Below, piece after piece: positions 4,600 to 5,805 of a DNA stretch of 5,805 nucleotides. How positions within the stretch are numbered: the first letter of the stretch is position 1; each line of letters opens with the position of its first letter. Made by a program: the position numbers and the translations under genes. A model generated the notes under the pieces. The model did not search any database. It was not told the DNA's origin and saw nothing but the letters and a program-made list of their open reading frames with translations. This stretch comes from Methanobrevibacter sp. UBA586. Lineage in GTDB: Archaea; Methanobacteriota; Methanobacteria; Methanobacteriales; Methanobacteriaceae. The DNA lies in assembly GCA_002496065.1 (NCBI GenBank), contig DAII01000011.1, positions 1,001 through 6,805 on the forward strand, read 5' to 3'.

Positions 4600-5805
4600 T
4601 TAGATTAAACTAATAGCTTTGTCTAATGCTTCTTCCATTTTATCTTTATTTGGGCCTGCACCTTGGGCTAATGTTAAACGGCCTCCACCGCCACCGCCAA
4701 GAATAGCTGCAGCCTGTTTGATTATGTCGTTGATTTTAACCCCTTCATCAATTGCCTCATCACTTGCAGCCCCCACAATCTTACCATCATTGTTTCCAAT
4801 GACTGCAACGTCTGCCTTGTGATTATCAGTGAAGTCAGTGGCTATTTTTTGAAGTTCCTTAAAGTCGGCATCAATCAATTGTCTGACAACTTTTAAACCA
4901 TTGATTTCTAATATGTCATCAGCTAATGAGTTCATCTTAAGGGAAGCGATTTCTGACTTTAACTTGTCAATCTCATTTTTCTGAGCCTTCCACTCTCCAA
5001 AGAACCTGTCACAGGTTTTTGGAAGTTGTTCAGGTTCAACCTTAAAGATATCTGAACTTTTAGATAGGAGATCATTTTCATTTTGGATTGATTTGACTGC
5101 AGCAAGACCTGCTGAGAAGTCTATTCTTTCAACACCGTCCTGAACTCTTTCTGTTTTGTTTATCTTAATTGGCCCTATATCACCTGTTCTTGGAATATGG
5201 GTACCTGCACAAGCCTGAACGTCAATTCCAGGAATCTTTACAACACGAATGATTTTACCTGGAACTATACCTCCCTGATAAAGCCTAAATCCGTATAGCT
5301 GTTCTGCCTCATCCCTAGAGTGGAATTGGATATCAAGTTCGATGTTGTCCATTACAAACTCATTAGCAATTCTTTCGATTTCATTAATTTCCTGTTGTGA
5401 AATCCTCTTGTAATGTGACAGGTCAATTCTTGAACGTGCAAGACCTTTCTGTGCACCTGCCTGCCAGATATGGTCACCTAAAACATCTTTTGCAGCAGCT
5501 ACAATCAGGTGAGTTGCAGTGTGATGACGTGCTAGAGTAATTCTTCTCTCCCAATCAATGACTCCATTGATTTTCTTACCAATCAGGTCATTTAACACTT
5601 CTTCAGAAAAATCGTCATTATCAGCAACCACATGATGAAGAACGACATTGTTGACCTTTTCGGCATAGTCTATTTCATATTCTACATCACCATAGGACAC
5701 TTTACCGACATCTGAAGGTTGACCTCCCCCTTCAGGATAGAATGTGGTTTTATCAAATACCAATGTCAATTTGCCATCTTTTTCAACAACATCCAAGACT
5801 TCAGC
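4600..5805 (-). CDS. alaS: alanyl-tRNA synthetase, C-terminal part (5' end outside the window)
   Basis: AlaRS charges tRNA-Ala with alanine and hydrolyses mischarged Ser- or Gly-tRNA-Ala. The reading frame is open to the window edge (visible chain begins AEVLDVVEKDG), giving 401 residues of what is normally about 900 in archaea; a TTG at 5796 is internal, not a start. Seen here are the second beta-barrel/editing start FYPEGGGQPSD (22-32), the editing-site zinc ligands H95-x3-H99 (RHHTATH) and C199-A-G-T-H203, the archaeal hallmarks DHIWQAGAQKG and FRLYQGGIVPG, a charged helical stretch (268-290) and the DHHA1/C-Ala tail with six glycines (370-375) followed by RLTLAQGAG. The catalytic and tRNA-recognition domains are outside. 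A stand-alone AlaX-L editing protein has a similar domain content and about 400 residues; the close match to archaeal AlaRS in the LPKTCDRFFGEWK region favours AlaRS. Termination is at the T7 tract downstream. Confidence 0.9.
   Translation of the reverse strand, partial: AEVLDVVEKDGKLTLVFDKTTFYPEGGGQPSDVGKVSYGDVEYEIDYAEKVNNVVLHHVVADNDDFSEEVLNDLIGKKINGVIDWERRITLARHHTATHLIVAAAKDVLGDHIWQAGAQKGLARSRIDLSHYKRISQQEINEIERIANEFVMDNIELDIQFHSRDEAEQLYGFRLYQGGIVPGKIIRVVKIPGIDVQACAGTHIPRTGDIGPIKINKTERVQDGVERIDFSAGLAAVKSIQNENDLLSKSSDIFKVEPEQLPKTCDRFFGEWKAQKNEIDKLKSEIASLKMNSLADDILEINGLKVVRQLIDADFKELQKIATDFTDNHKADVAVIGNNDGKIVGAASDEAIDEGVKINDIIKQAAAILGGGGGGRLTLAQGAGPNKDKMEEALDKAISLI

Noticed and set aside
4619..4822. 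Plus-strand frame with a polyproline run
   Set aside because: The prolines are the antisense of the AlaRS six-glycine motif.
4600..5796. Complete stand-alone AlaX-L editing protein starting at TTG 5796
   Set aside because: The frame stays open through the window edge, the TTG has no ribosome site, and the sequence matches the archaeal AlaRS C-terminal half. The distinction cannot be fully closed without the upstream DNA.

Overview
The window looks like a piece of a low-GC archaeal chromosome, most likely a methanogen of the Methanobacteriales (Methanobrevibacter-like). The reasons are an archaeal bifunctional FBP aldolase/phosphatase, an archaeal-type alanyl-tRNA synthetase, a ThiI without a rhodanese domain, archaeal TATA-type promoters with oligo-T terminators, GGAG/GGTGA ribosome binding sites and very AT-rich spacers. 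This is inferred from protein character; no rRNA or other species marker is present.

Layout, left to right: almost everything is on the minus strand, so transcription runs from high to low coordinates. At 1-124 is the 5' end of a MacB/FtsX-type ABC transporter permease that leaves the window. Divergent to it, on the plus strand at 163-403, is a broken small gene that reads as a DUF3781-like protein once two single-base losses are restored. Tail to tail with it is a 140-residue membrane-anchored, extracellular protein (410-832) with a sequon cluster, a four-cysteine zinc-ribbon-like knuckle and a C-terminal EF-hand-like loop. Then come fbp (871-1965), a 174-base spacer rich in inverted repeats, thiI (2140-3291), an NhaP2-type cation/proton antiporter (3292-4485), a promoter spacer, and the C-terminal 401 residues of alaS (4600 to beyond 5805).

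The genes form separate units rather than one pathway. The antiporter and thiI are a tightly coupled pair: the antiporter stop codon abuts the thiI start, and the thiI ribosome binding site lies inside the antiporter's last codons. A good TATA box and GGAG site precede the antiporter. alaS ends at a T7 tract and fbp at T9/T6 tracts. alaS (tRNA charging) and thiI (tRNA s4U8 modification) both serve tRNA; fbp serves gluconeogenesis; the antiporter serves ion and pH homeostasis.

No CRISPR array, tRNA or rRNA gene, insertion sequence, phage gene or defence cassette was seen, and I found no convincing new multi-gene system. The items most worth a second look are the decayed DUF3781 gene, the small surface protein, and the stacked inverted repeats upstream of fbp.
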